A stretch of DNA of 30,000 bases from Prorocentrum cordatum (GCA_963575745.1 CAUYUJ010020275.1:1-30000); one strand, 5' to 3'; shown: positions 1 to 10,200, counted from the first letter of the stretch. Numbers and translations are program-made. Notes: generated by a model from the letters alone, not told the origin.

Positions 1-371
<371 letters not shown>

Positions 372-447
372 GGAGAGCCCAACACGCCTCCAAGCGTCCG
401 CAGCCTTTCTGGAGCCTCCCTCTTGACCCCCCTTCAGGGTGGACGGA

Positions 448-527
448 GACCACGACCACGACGACGACGACGACCACGACGACGACGACGACGACGACCA
501 CGACCACGACCACGACGACCACGACGG

Positions 528-576
<49 letters not shown>
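448..576. repeat. (ACG/GAC)n array with CCACGA variants
   Basis: Trinucleotide ACG array with hexameric ACCACG variants in its first half, pure in its second half. Both strands stay open in several frames, giving poly-Asp, poly-Thr, poly-Arg or poly-Val, so these frames are not evidence of coding. Confidence 0.95.
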
Positions 577-577
<1 letters not shown>

Positions 578-631
578 GAACGGGAACGGGAACGGAACGG
601 GAACGGGAACGGGAACGGGAACGGGAACGGA
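577..631. repeat. (GGGAAC)n hexamer array
   Basis: Short, almost perfect array of GGGAAC directly joined to the ACG array. One unit lacks a G. Confidence 0.93.
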
Positions 632-1136
632 CCCCTGGGGCGTTCTCTTTTTTTCACGGGGGTCCCCCGGGCTCCGGAGGAAGAAGGGGGGGAATTTTCC
701 ACAGTAAAGCGGCGGTGGATCACGTTGTCGAAGATCCCGACATCAGAGGTCTCGGCACCGTCTTGTGACAGATGGTCTGACGACTTCGGAAAGTCCCAGA
801 GACCACGCCGAGCGGTCTGCCGTCAGACGGTCCTGAGACTTCGGGGGCACCGGGTGCTAAGGACATCCCCAGAGAGCGGCCGTGTCCCAGAGCAGCCTGC
901 TGACGCCCTGGATCCCCCTGGAGTCTGGCTGGACGGGCGGGCCACGGGACGGCTTGGCTTGGCACGTTTCTGCCTGCTGCTGCTCCTCCTCGACGAGGGG
1001 CCGCTCCTGCGCTGGCCCGTGCCGGCGTCGGCCGTCGCGCTGGCCGAGAGCGCTTCGAGTGACTGCCGCCAGGGGCGGGGGCGCCCCGCCAGCCTCAGGA
1101 CGTGTACTGGCCCAGCGCGTGTCTTTACTCCTAAGC
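632..1136. other. Unassigned GC-rich spacer
   Basis: No gene is recognised. The only internal structure noticed is a loose duplication of a GTCTGACGACTTCGG-like phrase (about 775-790) and a GTCAGACGG...GAGACTTCGG phrase (about 823-844). Confidence 0.5.
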
Positions 1137-1310
1137 ATGAGCCGAAGCCCAATCCTAAGCCCAAGCCTGAGCCTAAGCCTAAGCCTGAGCTCAAGCCCAA
1201 GCCTAAGCCCAAGCCTAAGCTAAGCCTAAGCCCAAGCCCAAGCATAAGCCCAAGCCTGAGCCTACGCCTAAGCCTAAGCTCAAGCCTAAGCCTAAGCCTA
1301 AGCATAAGCT
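1137..1310. repeat. Degenerate AAGCCT/AAGCCC hexamer array
   Basis: About 28 units of a hexamer AAGCCY, with AAGCTC and AAGCAT variants. In frame it reads as Lys-Pro or Ser-Leu repeats. It is not the TTTAGGG-type telomere repeat known from dinoflagellates. Confidence 0.9.
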
Positions 1311-2653
1311 CTCCGCTCCTCCGGGGAGGAGGAGGTACCCATATCAGAGCGTGAATTGCCTGCCCCGCTTTCGCTTCCAGTCACACCACCGTAGTTTTGC
1401 ATCGTTTGGCATCTCTTGGGAGCGAGGGTGGTCAAAAGCGAGGCAGGTGTGTTTGCCCCCTACCATGCCTCTATCCGTCGCCCGTTCTCCCCTGCCTGGG
1501 CCTCCTCGGAGTTCGTCGTCGCCACCGCTGCATTCGCCTCAGATCCTGGTCAGAGCGCACCCCTGGAGAGGTCCGGGGAGCAGCGGTGTCGGTGCGTTTT
1601 TGGTCTCCCCAGCTCCACCGGTAGGCGCGCAGCCTGCAGTAGGGGCCCTCACTGCACCGCCCGCACGCGTCGTGTATGGAGGGGCGTCGGTGGGCGCGCG
1701 CGAGCCTGCGCCAGCACACGTGCCGAGGATCATCGACCAGCCGCCGCGGTGCTGCTCCTGGCAGCCGTCGCGCTGCCGCCTCGTCCCGCCCACTCCTCGT
1801 CCCTGCCCCCTGCTCCCTCCCCTCCCCTCTCCTCCCCCTTCCCCTCCCCTCCCCTCCCCCCGCCTCCGTCCTGTCTTCCGTCCGTGTCTGGGCGCGCCAG
1901 CTGCGCCCGCGGCAGAGGCGTGGAGCGTGGATGACGTTGCCAAGCTCCTGCTCGCACTCGCCAAGGCCCCGGGCGCCCGCCTCGCCGGGGTCGTCGTCGC
2001 CGGTCGGTCGTCGTCGCATTCCGGATGTCTGGGGGTTCGGTCGCAAATCATGGGAGCCCTTTCTGCATGTGTAAAATTCCGTCATTCGAGTGCAGTCGCG
2101 TCCACGAGCGTCTGTTCCTGGATGGGGCCGCGCCGGTTTGGCGCCGATTGGCGTCGATTTCGCGTGGACCAGCGCCGGTTCGTAAGAGCCAGCCAAAATG
2201 GTATGGGAGGCTCCCAGGAGTTGCCGCAGAAGGGGGAGGGGGACACTGGGGAAGGGGACAGCCACTCATCTCACACGCCTTCATACCTTAACACCTTCGG
2301 TAAGCTGGGGGTCGGCGGCCCATGTTGCGTGCGAACAAATCCCGTGGAAGATTGCTCAGGGGGGTTGTCTTTGGGAGGTTGCCCCGACTCTCGCTGGCCT
2401 GTCCAAGAGGTTGCCCTGGCGAAGTTGTCTGCGTGCCATGCGCGCGGGATCTCGCGAGTGACCGGCGCGCGAACATCCGTGCATTGTGTGCCTTGCGTGT
2501 CTTGTTTTGCAGCCGGGGCCGGCCGCGCCACTCGCTCCAGACGACCCCCGTCCCTGGAGCGGCCCGCGCTCCCTCGCTCCTCCTTCAGCCGCCCTCCCTG
2601 TCCCCTTCCATTTTCCTGCGTGCCCCTTGGGGGCGATTGTTGCCCCATCCAGA
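1311..2653. other. GC-rich region without a convincing gene
   Basis: A long + frame stays open (1351-3030), but its composition is low complexity and it runs on into the foldback element and minisatellite, so I do not call it. The region contains a 65-base C/T-only tract (about 1803-1870) and two acceptor-like sequences: GCGCGCCAG at 1899 and CTTGTTTTGCAG ending near 2512. A minus-strand spliced-leader-like sequence at 2191-2206 is described in the findings. Confidence 0.4.
1915..1989 (+). other. Possible isolated exon, weak
   Basis: Directly after the long pyrimidine tract, one frame reads AWSVDDVAKLLLALAKAPGARLAG in two parts: AWSVDDVAKLL and LALAKAPGARLAG. This looks like ordinary amphipathic protein rather than repeat translation. 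A GTCGTC donor-like sequence follows. It could be an exon of a gene that is otherwise unreadable here, or chance. No flanking exon could be linked to it. Confidence 0.15.
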
Positions 2654-2840
2654 GTACTCCAGATTTCGTAATAAAAGGGAGGGGGTCTGGACCCTCCAAG
2701 ACGAGCTATTTCAGACCCCTCCCCCGTGGGAGAACCCTCCAAAACGTCGTCCCCAGACCCCCCCAGGCCCTCCAAGATAGCCTGGAAGAGACCCCCCCCG
2801 AAATGAGACCCCCCTCCCTTTATTACGAAATCTGGAGTAC
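2654..2840. mobile_element. 187-bp foldback / MITE-like element
   Basis: The arms at 2654-2688 and 2806-2840 are inverted copies of about 35 bp. The left starts GTACTCCAGATTTCGTAATA and continues AAAGGGAGGGGGTCT; the right ends with the complement. They differ only by one indel and run-length differences in the A and G tracts. The 117-bp interior is rich in CCCTCCAAGA-type phrases and has no reading frame. A non-autonomous DNA transposon is the simplest reading. I could not identify a clean target-site duplication. Confidence 0.6.
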
Positions 2841-2959
2841 CCGAGATGTGGGGAGGGAGAGTTGTGTCAGTTTCGAGTTGGGCTCCATTGAGAGTGTTCA
2901 AGAGGCTGACGCCATGCCGCGGGGCCCCCGCAAGAGGCGGGGAGTCCACGGCCGAGGTG

Positions 2960-3365
2960 CCGTGGGCTTCTTGGGCACTAGCTTGGGACTCTCGTGGGCA
3001 TCTTGGGAACTGTTTTGGGGGCCTGGTTGAGCCTCTTAGAGGCAGTTTTGTGTCTCGGGGGCCTTTTTGGGGCCTCCTTTTGGCCTCTTGGGGGCCTCTT
3101 GGGGTTTATTGGGGGCCTCTTTTGGACTGCTTAGGGGCTTCTTGGGGCTTCGGGAGCGCCTCTTGGGGCAGAAGGATTGGATTTTCGGTTCGTGTTCTCT
3201 CCCTTTTGGCCTCTCTTGGGGCCGTCTTGGGGCGATCTTTGGCTATCTTGGGCCCCTCTTTCGGCCGTCTTGGCACCCTCTTAGGCCGTCCTGGGGCCCT
3301 CGTAGGGTCCTCTTGGGCAGTCTTGGGTGGTCGACGGGGCCTCGTGGGCCGTCTTGGAGCGTCGG
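2960..3365. repeat. GGGGCCTCTTGG minisatellite block 1
   Basis: Degenerate tandem minisatellite with a 10-15 bp unit around GGGGCCTCTTGG on the + strand. Frames through it give Gly-Leu-Leu-Gly-Ala-Ser-Trp (+) or Pro-Gln-Glu-Ala-Pro (-) repeats, which I regard as translation artefacts. The same unit builds most of 5.0-7.8 kb and 11.1-11.57 kb. Confidence 0.85.
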
Positions 3366-3542
3366 AAGCTCGAGAAAACGATAACCTCAGAGATAACGAA
3401 ACATGTAAGGAAAACTATTTACCTAACAGCGAAGACTGATAGGTTTCTAGTAGTGTCAAAAGAGGTCACAGATCACTCCACAGGGGGGTCCGGGCAGGTG
3501 TTGGGAGTTGCCGGGCGGGCCTGTGCCGACCTCGTTTTTCAC

Positions 3543-4037
3543 CAACAGTCACACACTTCGTGCTCTTCGACTTCCCAGAACTCCATTCCCAGGCTCATTC
3601 TGAATAACCGGATGCAACAGTCACACACTTCGTGCTCTTCGAGATCCCAGAACGCCATTCCCGGGCCACATTTAGAATAACCGGATGCAACAGTCACACA
3701 CTTCGTGCTCTTCGAGTTCCCAGAACTCCATTCCCGGGCCACATTTTGGAGCCCGGATGCAACAGTCACCACTTCGTGCTCTTCGAGTTCCCAGAATCCA
3801 TTCCCGGGCCACATTTTGGATGCCCGGAGCCAACTGTAGGCCACTTCGTGCTCTTCGAGTTCCCAGAACTCCATTCCCGGGCCACATTTTGAATGCCCGG
3901 AGCCAACTGTAGGCCACTTCGTGCTCTTCGAGTTCCCAGAACTCCATTCCCGGGCCACATTTTGAATGCCCGTAGCCAACTGTAGGCAACTTCGTGCTCT
4001 TCGACTTCCCAGAACTCCCATTCCTGGGCCACATTTT
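3543..4037. repeat. 72-bp tandem repeat, seven copies
   Basis: The anchor TTCGTGCTCTTCGA occurs at 3557, 3629, 3702, 3773, 3845, 3918 and 3991, a period of 71-73 bp. Each unit also carries TTCCCAGAACTCCATTCCCGG and GGCCACATTTT. The first four copies use CAACAGTCAC and the last three CAACTGTAGGC before the anchor, so two subfamilies sit side by side. No function is recognised. Confidence 0.95.
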
Positions 4038-4056
4038 CAGCAGGGGCAAGAGCACG

Positions 4057-4818
4057 ACGAGGAGGAGGACGAGCAAGACCAGGAGGACGAGGACGAGCAG
4101 GAGCAGGACGAGGAGCAGGAGGAGCAGGAGAAGAAGGACGAGCAGGAGGAGGAGGAGGACGAGCAGGAGGAGGAGGACGACCAGGAGGAGGAGGACGACC
4201 AGGAAGAGGAGGAGGAGGAGGAGGAGGAGGGGAGGGGGAGGAGTACCAGGAGGAGGAGGAGGAGGAGGAGGAGGAGGAGGAGGAGGAGGAGGAGGAGGAG
4301 GAGGAGGACGAGGACGAGGAGGAGGAGGAGGAGGGGGGGGGAGAGTACCAGGAGGAGGAGAACGAGGACCACCAGGAGGAGGAGGAGGAGGAGGAGGAGG
4401 AGGAGGAGGAGGAGGAGGAGGAGGAGGAGGAGGACACCAGGAGGAGGAGGACGAGCAAGACGAGGAGGACGAGAACGAGGACGACCAGGAAGAGGAGGAT
4501 GGGAGGAGGAGGAGGGGAGGGGGAGGACTACCAGGAGGAGGAGGAGGAGGAGGAGGAGGAGAGGAGGAGGAGGACGAGGAGGAGGAGGAGGAGGAGGACG
4601 AGGAGGAGGAGGGGGGGGAGAGCACCAGGAGGAGGAGAACGAGGACCACCAGGAGGAGGAGGAGGAGGAGGAGGAGGAGGAGGAGGAGGAGGAGGAGAGC
4701 ACCAGGAGGAGGAGGACGAGCAAGACGAGGAGGACGAGAACGAGGACGAGCAGGAGGAAGAGGAGGAGGAGGAGGAGGAGGAGGAGGAGCAGGAGAAAGA
4801 GGAGGAGGAGGAGGAGGC
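4057..4818. repeat. Long GGA/GAG purine tract with GAC and CCAG punctuation
   Basis: About 760 bp in which the + strand is nearly all purine, built from AGG, ACG and ACCAGG words. Open frames are poly-Glu, poly-Arg or poly-Gly (+) and poly-Leu, poly-Ser or poly-Pro (-). Long mirror-symmetric purine stretches (about 4239-4310, 4375-4436, 4650-4697) could form triplex H-DNA. Confidence 0.9.
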
Positions 4819-5211
4819 AGGCTGAGGCTGAGGCTGTGACTGCGACTGCCGTTGCCGCTGCGACTGTCATCGCGAATGCGACTACGACTGCGAGAACAGC
4901 AGAATTCGACAACTGGATTTTCATCTGAATCTTAAGGGGAATGCTTTCAGATATGCTTCTACACATCGCTGTTAGGTTGCTTTGCCGGGATATTTTTTTT
5001 TGTGTCTCGGGACCTTCCTGGGAAGGCTCTTGGGTCTCTCTTGGGGCGTCTCGAAGGCGTCTTGGGGCGTCTTGTAGCCATCGTGGGCGTCTTTGGCCAA
5101 ACGTTCGGCGATTCGGGACCGTCTACGGCACGGCAGATTTGGAAGCTCCAGGGTCTCCAGGGGGGCACCGAGGAGCTCGTGCACCCCCCCCCCCCGTGCC
5201 CCATTAAACAA
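4819..5211. other. Short CTG/GCGACT repeat then minisatellite, no gene
   Basis: 4819-4900 is an imperfect GAGGCT then GCGACT hexamer repeat. 4900-4985 is ordinary AT-richer sequence. From about 5000 the GGGGCC/CTTGGGGCG minisatellite resumes. Nothing here supports a gene. Confidence 0.6.
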
Positions 5212-8030
5212 GATTCCTCTCGCTTCGCGGGGTGCACGTCCGGAGCACGTACAGTCCAGTCGTTGTCGGGCCTCAGGGAGTTTCTTGGGGGCCCCTCGGA
5301 GGCCTCTTTGGGGCCTCTTGGGTCCTCGCGGGGGCGTCTGGGAGGTCTTTTGGGGGCCTCTGAGAGGCCTTTTGGGGGCCTCTCGGAGCCGAGCCCCGTG
5401 TGGGCGTCTTGGGGGCGCGCTTGCGATGTCTGGTCCCTTCGGAGACTGTCTTGGGGTACTCTTGGGCCGTCTTGGGGTCCTTTTGGGGCATCTCAGCGGC
5501 CTCTTTGGGCTGTGGGGGCCCTCTTGGGCCGTTTTGGGGCCCTCTTGAGGGCTTCTTGGGCCGTCTGGCGGCCACTTCGGAGGCTGTTTCGGTCGTCCTG
5601 GGCCTCTGAGGGTCGAAATAGGCGGGAACGCTGAAGTCTTCAAAAAAACAATAGAAACAATTGTTTTTGGCTTTTGGAGGTGCTCTTGGGCGTCCTCTGG
5701 GGGCCTTCTTGGGGCGTCTTGGGGTCTTTGTAGGCCCTCTTGGGGCCATCTTGATCCGTCTTGGGGCCGTCTTGGGCCGTCTTGGGGCCATCTCGAGCTG
5801 TCTTGAGGCTTCGTTTGGCCCCCAAGAGGGCCGACAGGCCCAACTCATTGATTTTCTGAAGGTTTTGATAGGTTTTTAGGCCCAGGAGGGGAGGAGCCAC
5901 CTTGCGTCGGTGGAAGTGGCGTGTTCTTGGGGGGGGGGGGGGTAGGGGAGGAGACATAATAATGTAACACAATACAATATGCAGCAATTGTGCAGTCATT
6001 GGATACATTGGATACGTTGCATTATCGCCTCTGCAGACCTGCCTCCGGCAACACGTCACCTCCGGACGTAGATTCCTCTCGCTTCGCGGGGTGCACTTTC
6101 GGAGCACGTGCAGTCCAGTCGTTGTGGGGCCTTTTGAGGGCCTTTTGGGGGCCGCTTGGGGGCTTCTTGGGGGCTTCTTGGGGCCTCTTGGGTGCTTCTT
6201 GGGGACCTCTTGGGGCCTCTTGGGGGCGTCTTAGGCCGTCTTGCGGCGCTTTTGCGCCGTTTGACCTCTTCGGAGGCCGTCTTGCGGGCCTCTTTGGGCT
6301 GCCTTGGGGCTCTCTTGGGGTCCTCTTGGGCCGTCTTGGGGCACTTGGTGGCCTCTTTGGGCCGTCTTGGGGCCCTCTTGGGGGCTTTTTGGGCCGTCTT
6401 GGTGTCATTTTGGAGGCTGCTTGGGCCGTCATGCGCATTTGAGAGTCGAACAAGGTGAGAACGCTACAATCCTTCAAAAACCAACGGAACAATCAATGAT
6501 TTTGGCTTTGGAGGCGCTCTTGTGGGCGCTTGGGCCACTCTTGGGCCGTCTTGGGGGCTTTTTGGGCTTTCTTGGGACAATTTTGGACCGTCTCGGGGCC
6601 GTCTTGGGCCTTCTTGAGCCCATCTTCAGCCGTCTTTGGGCCCTCTTGGTCCAAATCGTCGATTTCCATGAATTCTTTGGACGTTTTTGGGCACCAGAAG
6701 GGGGGGGGCACCCTGGTCGGCGGAAGTGGCGTGGCCTGGGGCGGGGGGTTAGGGGGGGGTACCTAATAGCGTAGAGCAGTGCAACGTGTAGCAATTATGC
6801 AACCTTTTGATAAACGGCAATTAGGCAATGATTCGATGTAAAGGATCTGTTGCATTAGGGCTTCCGCTCCGCTGCGCGACCTGCCTCCCGCAACACGTCA
6901 CTTCCTGACGTAGATTCCTCTCGCTTCGCGGGGTGCACGTCCGGAGCACGTACAGTCACGTCGTCGCGGGGCCTCCTGGGAGCCTCTTGGGGGCCTCCTG
7001 GAGGCGTCCTGTGAGTTTCTTTTGGCCTCTTGGGGACTTCTTTGGGGCCTTTTCCCCTCCTCTTTTTCATACTTTCTCTCCATCTGTCCTTCCAGCGCCG
7101 GCTCTTATCATGGGCGCCGCAGTGACCTACTTCCACCTGGCTGGCGCTGCGCCGCAGTTCGCCCAGAGGGGGGAAAATAACATTACACTCCAGTCGCTGT
7201 GTGGCCTTTGGGGGGCTTTTTTGGGGCCTTTTGGAAGCTTCTGGGGGACTTTTTGGAGGCTTCTTGGGGGCCTCTTGGGGCCTCTTGGGGGCGTCTTGGG
7301 TCGTCTTGGGGCGCTTTTGCGCCGTTTCGCCCCCTCGGAGGCTGTCTTGGGGGCCTCTCGCGGCCGCATTGGAGCCCTCTTGGGGTCCTCTTGGGCCGGC
7401 TTCGCGGCCTCTTGGACCGTCTCGGGGGCCTCATTGGGCCGTTTTGGGGCCCTCTTGGGCCGTCTTGGGGCCCTCTTGGGGGCTTTTTGGGTTGTTCTGG
7501 AGCGATTCTGGAAACTGCTTGGGCCGTCATGGTTTTTCGAGACTCGAAAAAGGCGAGATCGCTAAAATATTGCAAAAAACCAAAGGGCAATCGATGATTT
7601 CGGCCTCTGAAGGCGCAGTTGTGGGCGCTCTTGGGGCCCTCTTGGGCCGTCCTTGGGGCTTTGGGGGCCCTGTTGGGGCCGTCATGGGGGCCTCATGGGC
7701 CCCCGTTGGGAATATTTTGGGCCGTCTTGGGCCGTCTTGGGGCCATCTTGGGCCATCTTGAGGCTCTCTTGGAGTCCCCAGAGGCCCGAGAGGCCGAATT
7801 CGTTGATTTGTCATAGGTTTCTGTAGGTTTGGGGCCCCAGAATGACGGCCGATCATTTTGGTCCGTTCCTGTGGCGCGGCTCCCAGGGGGGGTTAGGAGG
7901 GGAAACATAATAATGTAACACAATGCAATTTGTGGCAATTTTGCAATCATTGGATACATTGGATACGTTGCATTAAGGCGTTCGCCGAAAAACGGTGCCG
8001 CTCAGCACGTCACCTCTGGACGTGGAGCTC
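5212..8030. repeat. ~850-bp macrosatellite, three tandem copies (third expanded and truncated)
   Basis: The module GATTCCTCTCGCTTCGCGGG starts at 5212, 6071 and 6913 (spacings 859 and 842). Each copy then carries, in order: GTGCACG/TTTCGGAGCACG, a GGGGCCTCTTGG minisatellite block, a CAAAAA..CAAT..TTTTGGC module (about 5640, 6473, 7565), a second minisatellite block, a GATTT...GTTTTTGGGC module (about 5849, 6659, 7803), and an AT-rich module with GTAACACAATACAAT, TTGGATACATTGG and CGTTGCATTA. Copy 3 has extra sequence at about 7045-7190 and breaks off near 8030. No coding capacity is recognised. It could be a dead mobile element array or a structural satellite. Confidence 0.85.
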
Positions 8031-8378
8031 TAGAGGCTGAGGCCACACCGCCGACACTTTTTTTTGGTATAGCCTTTATCGCTGGCTGTGGTGGACGCTT
8101 TCACGGCGGCGGTATGTGGTCTCGTGAGTAGGGTGTTTTGGACTAGTCGTGGTTTCGGGGCTGTGTCCGAGAGACACGAAACTTGATAATCCCTGTACAG
8201 CGAGCGGCTTGAATAAGGAACGCTCACTTTTCAAAAGGGGCTCGGTCGTTCCTTGGGTTTGCATGCGTTCCGCTACCTTTTTGGCGGCGAGCCCGCTGGT
8301 GTCACTTCAGATGTTGGACGCGCGGGTTCATTTTGCCGATGAGGGGTTCGGCCGTTCCTTCGGACTTCGTAGACCTAC
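8031..8378. other. Unassigned spacer with repeated TCGTTCCTT words
   Basis: No gene is recognised. The words CGTTCC(TT) recur at about 8248, 8266, 8353, 8397 and 8410. One pairs with AAGGAACG (8215-8222) to form an 8-bp stem with CGTTCCTT (8247-8254). This may be the 5' part of the decayed gene that follows. Confidence 0.35.
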
Positions 8379-8728
8379 TTGAAAAAAAAGGGGCTTCGTT
8401 CCTTATTTATCGTTCCTCAGGTCAGGCCGATGAGTGTAGCCCCTGCAGATGCGGATAGGAGCGAGGGGCTGCTTAAGGAGTTCCCGCGGCAGGGGCGCAT
8501 CAGTGGCGCGCAGGAGACGGAACACCGCACGAGGGGAGTAAAAGTAGCGCCCGCAGGTTGCAAGGACCTTGGTTTCACGGCGCGCAGATGGCAGGCGTAT
8601 CAGTGCAGCGGCACGTGCAAGAGAAAACTACCGAAGTCCGCGTTCTCCGTGAGGCCTGACAATGTTGCGCGCGACTGAAAGGAGGGCACCTTGAAGTGCA
8701 AGACGTGCAAATGATGCGCATTCGAACG
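8379..8728 (+). pseudogene. Decayed gene with a Stc1-like Cys-rich finger
   Basis: The frame from ATG 8379 reads 99 residues and ends in YQCSGTCKRKLPKSAFS followed by VRPDNVARD and a TGA (8676-8678). In the same frame, right after the stop, it continues KEGTLKCKTCK and then a second TGA. The arrangement C-x3-C ... L-P-K-S-x-F-S ... L-x-C-x2-C is what I recall of the small Stc1-type zinc-binding domain common in predicted dinoflagellate proteins. The in-frame stop lies inside the domain, between its two cysteine pairs, so the copy appears broken. The upstream part of the frame has no recognisable domain. Translational readthrough or an intron that removes the stop cannot be excluded. Confidence 0.45.
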
Positions 8729-9202
8729 CCCGTTTTGCGGTTCGTCGAAGTATGACCAGAAGGGGAGAGCGAGAGGGGGGGCGAAACTGATTAGGTGGAG
8801 GAAACCGAAAATAAGGAAACGCAGAAGGAGGAGGAAGAGGAGGATGAGGGGTAGGATGGGGGGCACGGGGTGAGGCGGAGGAGGGGGATTGAAGAAGACG
8901 GGGGGGACGACAACTAAGGATCCAGGCTTGGGGCCTGGGGCTTCCGGGGGCCGTTGGGGGCTACGCAGGCACTCCCTGAACGCATGTGTGCACCCTGGAT
9001 CTGGAGACTTTGCGCGGGTTTCCTGACCACGAAGTCTGTCATAGTGTTCGGTCCATCCCGGCTTGGTTGTGCGTCAGAGTCTCGGGGGTGTTTCGTGGGG
9101 TTTCTTCGGAACGCTCTCGGGGGACGAACGGGGGAGCAGTGTCAGAGTCCACATGGAACAATTTTTTGGGATGAATGTATTCGCCGCGGCTGACATTTGC
9201 AA
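8729..9202. other. Purine-rich stretch and unassigned spacer
   Basis: 8755-8920 is rich in G and A (GGAGGAAGAGGAGGATGAGG type). 8920-9202 has no recognised gene. A phrase GTTCGGTCCATCCCGGCTTG at 9048 is a partial copy of the 90-bp repeat that follows. Confidence 0.5.
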
Positions 9203-9382
9203 TGTTCGCCGCGGGCGCATGATTATCGAATGGCCTTCGGTCCATCCCGCCACCGTGCCTGGCTTGTGGGCCCGACGCCAATGGGATTGTTGTGTTCGCC
9301 GTGGGCGCATGATCATCGAATGGCCTTCGGTCCATCCCGCCACCGTGCTTGGAGTTGGGTCTGCGGCCAATGGGAGTATCGA
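9203..9382. repeat. 90-bp tandem repeat, two copies
   Basis: TGTTCGCCGYGGGCGCATGA starts at 9203 and 9293 (period 90). Both copies share ATCGAATGGCCTTCGG and TCCATCCCGCCACCGTG. A further fragment, CATCCCGCCACCGTGTTTGG, occurs at 11041, so the family is dispersed. Confidence 0.9.
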
Positions 9383-9494
9383 TGGGGTCTCGCCGGAGGT
9401 TTTTTCCCCACATCGTAAGATGGGGTTATTGTTAATATTTGGATGGGCGCCTCCTACTCCTTCTCCCTTTTCTCCTCCTTTCTCCTCCTCATAC

Positions 9495-9630
9495 CCAGAT
9501 TTACTCATACGCAGACTGACTCACACTCAGACTTAATCAGACACATATTTATTCACACACAAAATTATTCATACTTAGATCTACTCGTACTCAGATCTAC
9601 ATACTCCTACTCAGACTTACTCATGCTGAG
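9495..9630. repeat. Degenerate ACTCA/CAGACTT array
   Basis: Irregular repetition of ACTCAGACTTACTCATA-type words of 10-14 bp. No gene. Confidence 0.7.
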
Positions 9631-9639
9631 ACGCACGCG

Positions 9640-10135
9640 CGCCCCGCTCGCGGCCGTTTTGTGGGGATGCCTCAAGCGGTTTGCCTGTTTTCTGTCCCAG
9701 CATCTTTGGCAACCAGAGCAGATTGTGAGGATTTCTCAGGCGGGGCGCTGGTTTCAGCTCCCCCTGAGGGGAGCCGCCACGGGTTATCTCACGGTCCCGT
9801 TCGCGGCCGTTTTGGGGGGATGTCTCAAGCGGTTTGCCTGTTTTCTGTCCCAGCATCCTTCCGTTTCGGAGCAGATTTGGAGGATGTCTCGAGCGAGGCG
9901 CTCATTTTCACTCCCCTAAGGGGAGCCGCCGAGGGGTTAACTCACGGTCCCGTTCGCGGCCGTTTTGTGGGGATGTCTCAAGCGGTTTGCCTGTTCCAAC
10001 ATCCTTCGCTTTCGGAGCAGATTTGGAGGATGTCTCGAGCAAGGCGCTCATTAAGCGGTTTGCCTGTCTTCTGTCCCAGCATCCTTCGCTTTCGGAGCTG
10101 ATTTGGAGGATGTCTCGAGCGAGGCGCTCATTTTC
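9640..10135. repeat. 153-bp tandem repeat, about 3.5 copies
   Basis: The anchor CAAGCGGTTTGCCTG occurs at 9673, 9826 and 9979 (period 153), with a truncated copy 73 bp further (TAAGCGGTTTGCCTG at 10052). Units also share GTTCGCGGCCGTTTTG, CCCAGCATCCTTC and GGAGGATGTCTCGAGC. Because 153 is a multiple of three, a frame stays open at 9661-10101 with a repeating peptide; I take this as a by-product of the repeat rather than a gene. Confidence 0.93.
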
Positions 10136-10200
10136 ACCCCTCAGGTGGGCCAGATTTTGAGGATGTTTCGATCGGTGGCCAGACTCGTGGGCATAGATTC

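Noticed and set aside
1137-1310. AAGCCT hexamer array as a telomere
   Set aside because: Does not match TTTAGGG/CCCTAAA or another known telomere unit and is internal and degenerate.
1351-3030. 559-codon open frame
   Set aside because: It runs through a C/T-only tract, the foldback element and the minisatellite with no domain-like stretch except a short possible exon; open by GC bias.
3970-3990. CCGTAGCCA match to the spliced-leader start
   Set aside because: It is one variant copy of the 72-bp repeat; sister copies read CCGGAGCCA, and nothing after nine bases matches.
5002-7761. Numerous Gly-Leu-Leu-Gly-Ala-Ser-Trp (+) and Pro-Lys-Arg-Pro-Gln (-) proteins
   Set aside because: All are translations of the GGGGCCTCTTGG minisatellite in different frames; copies shift frame freely, arguing against coding.
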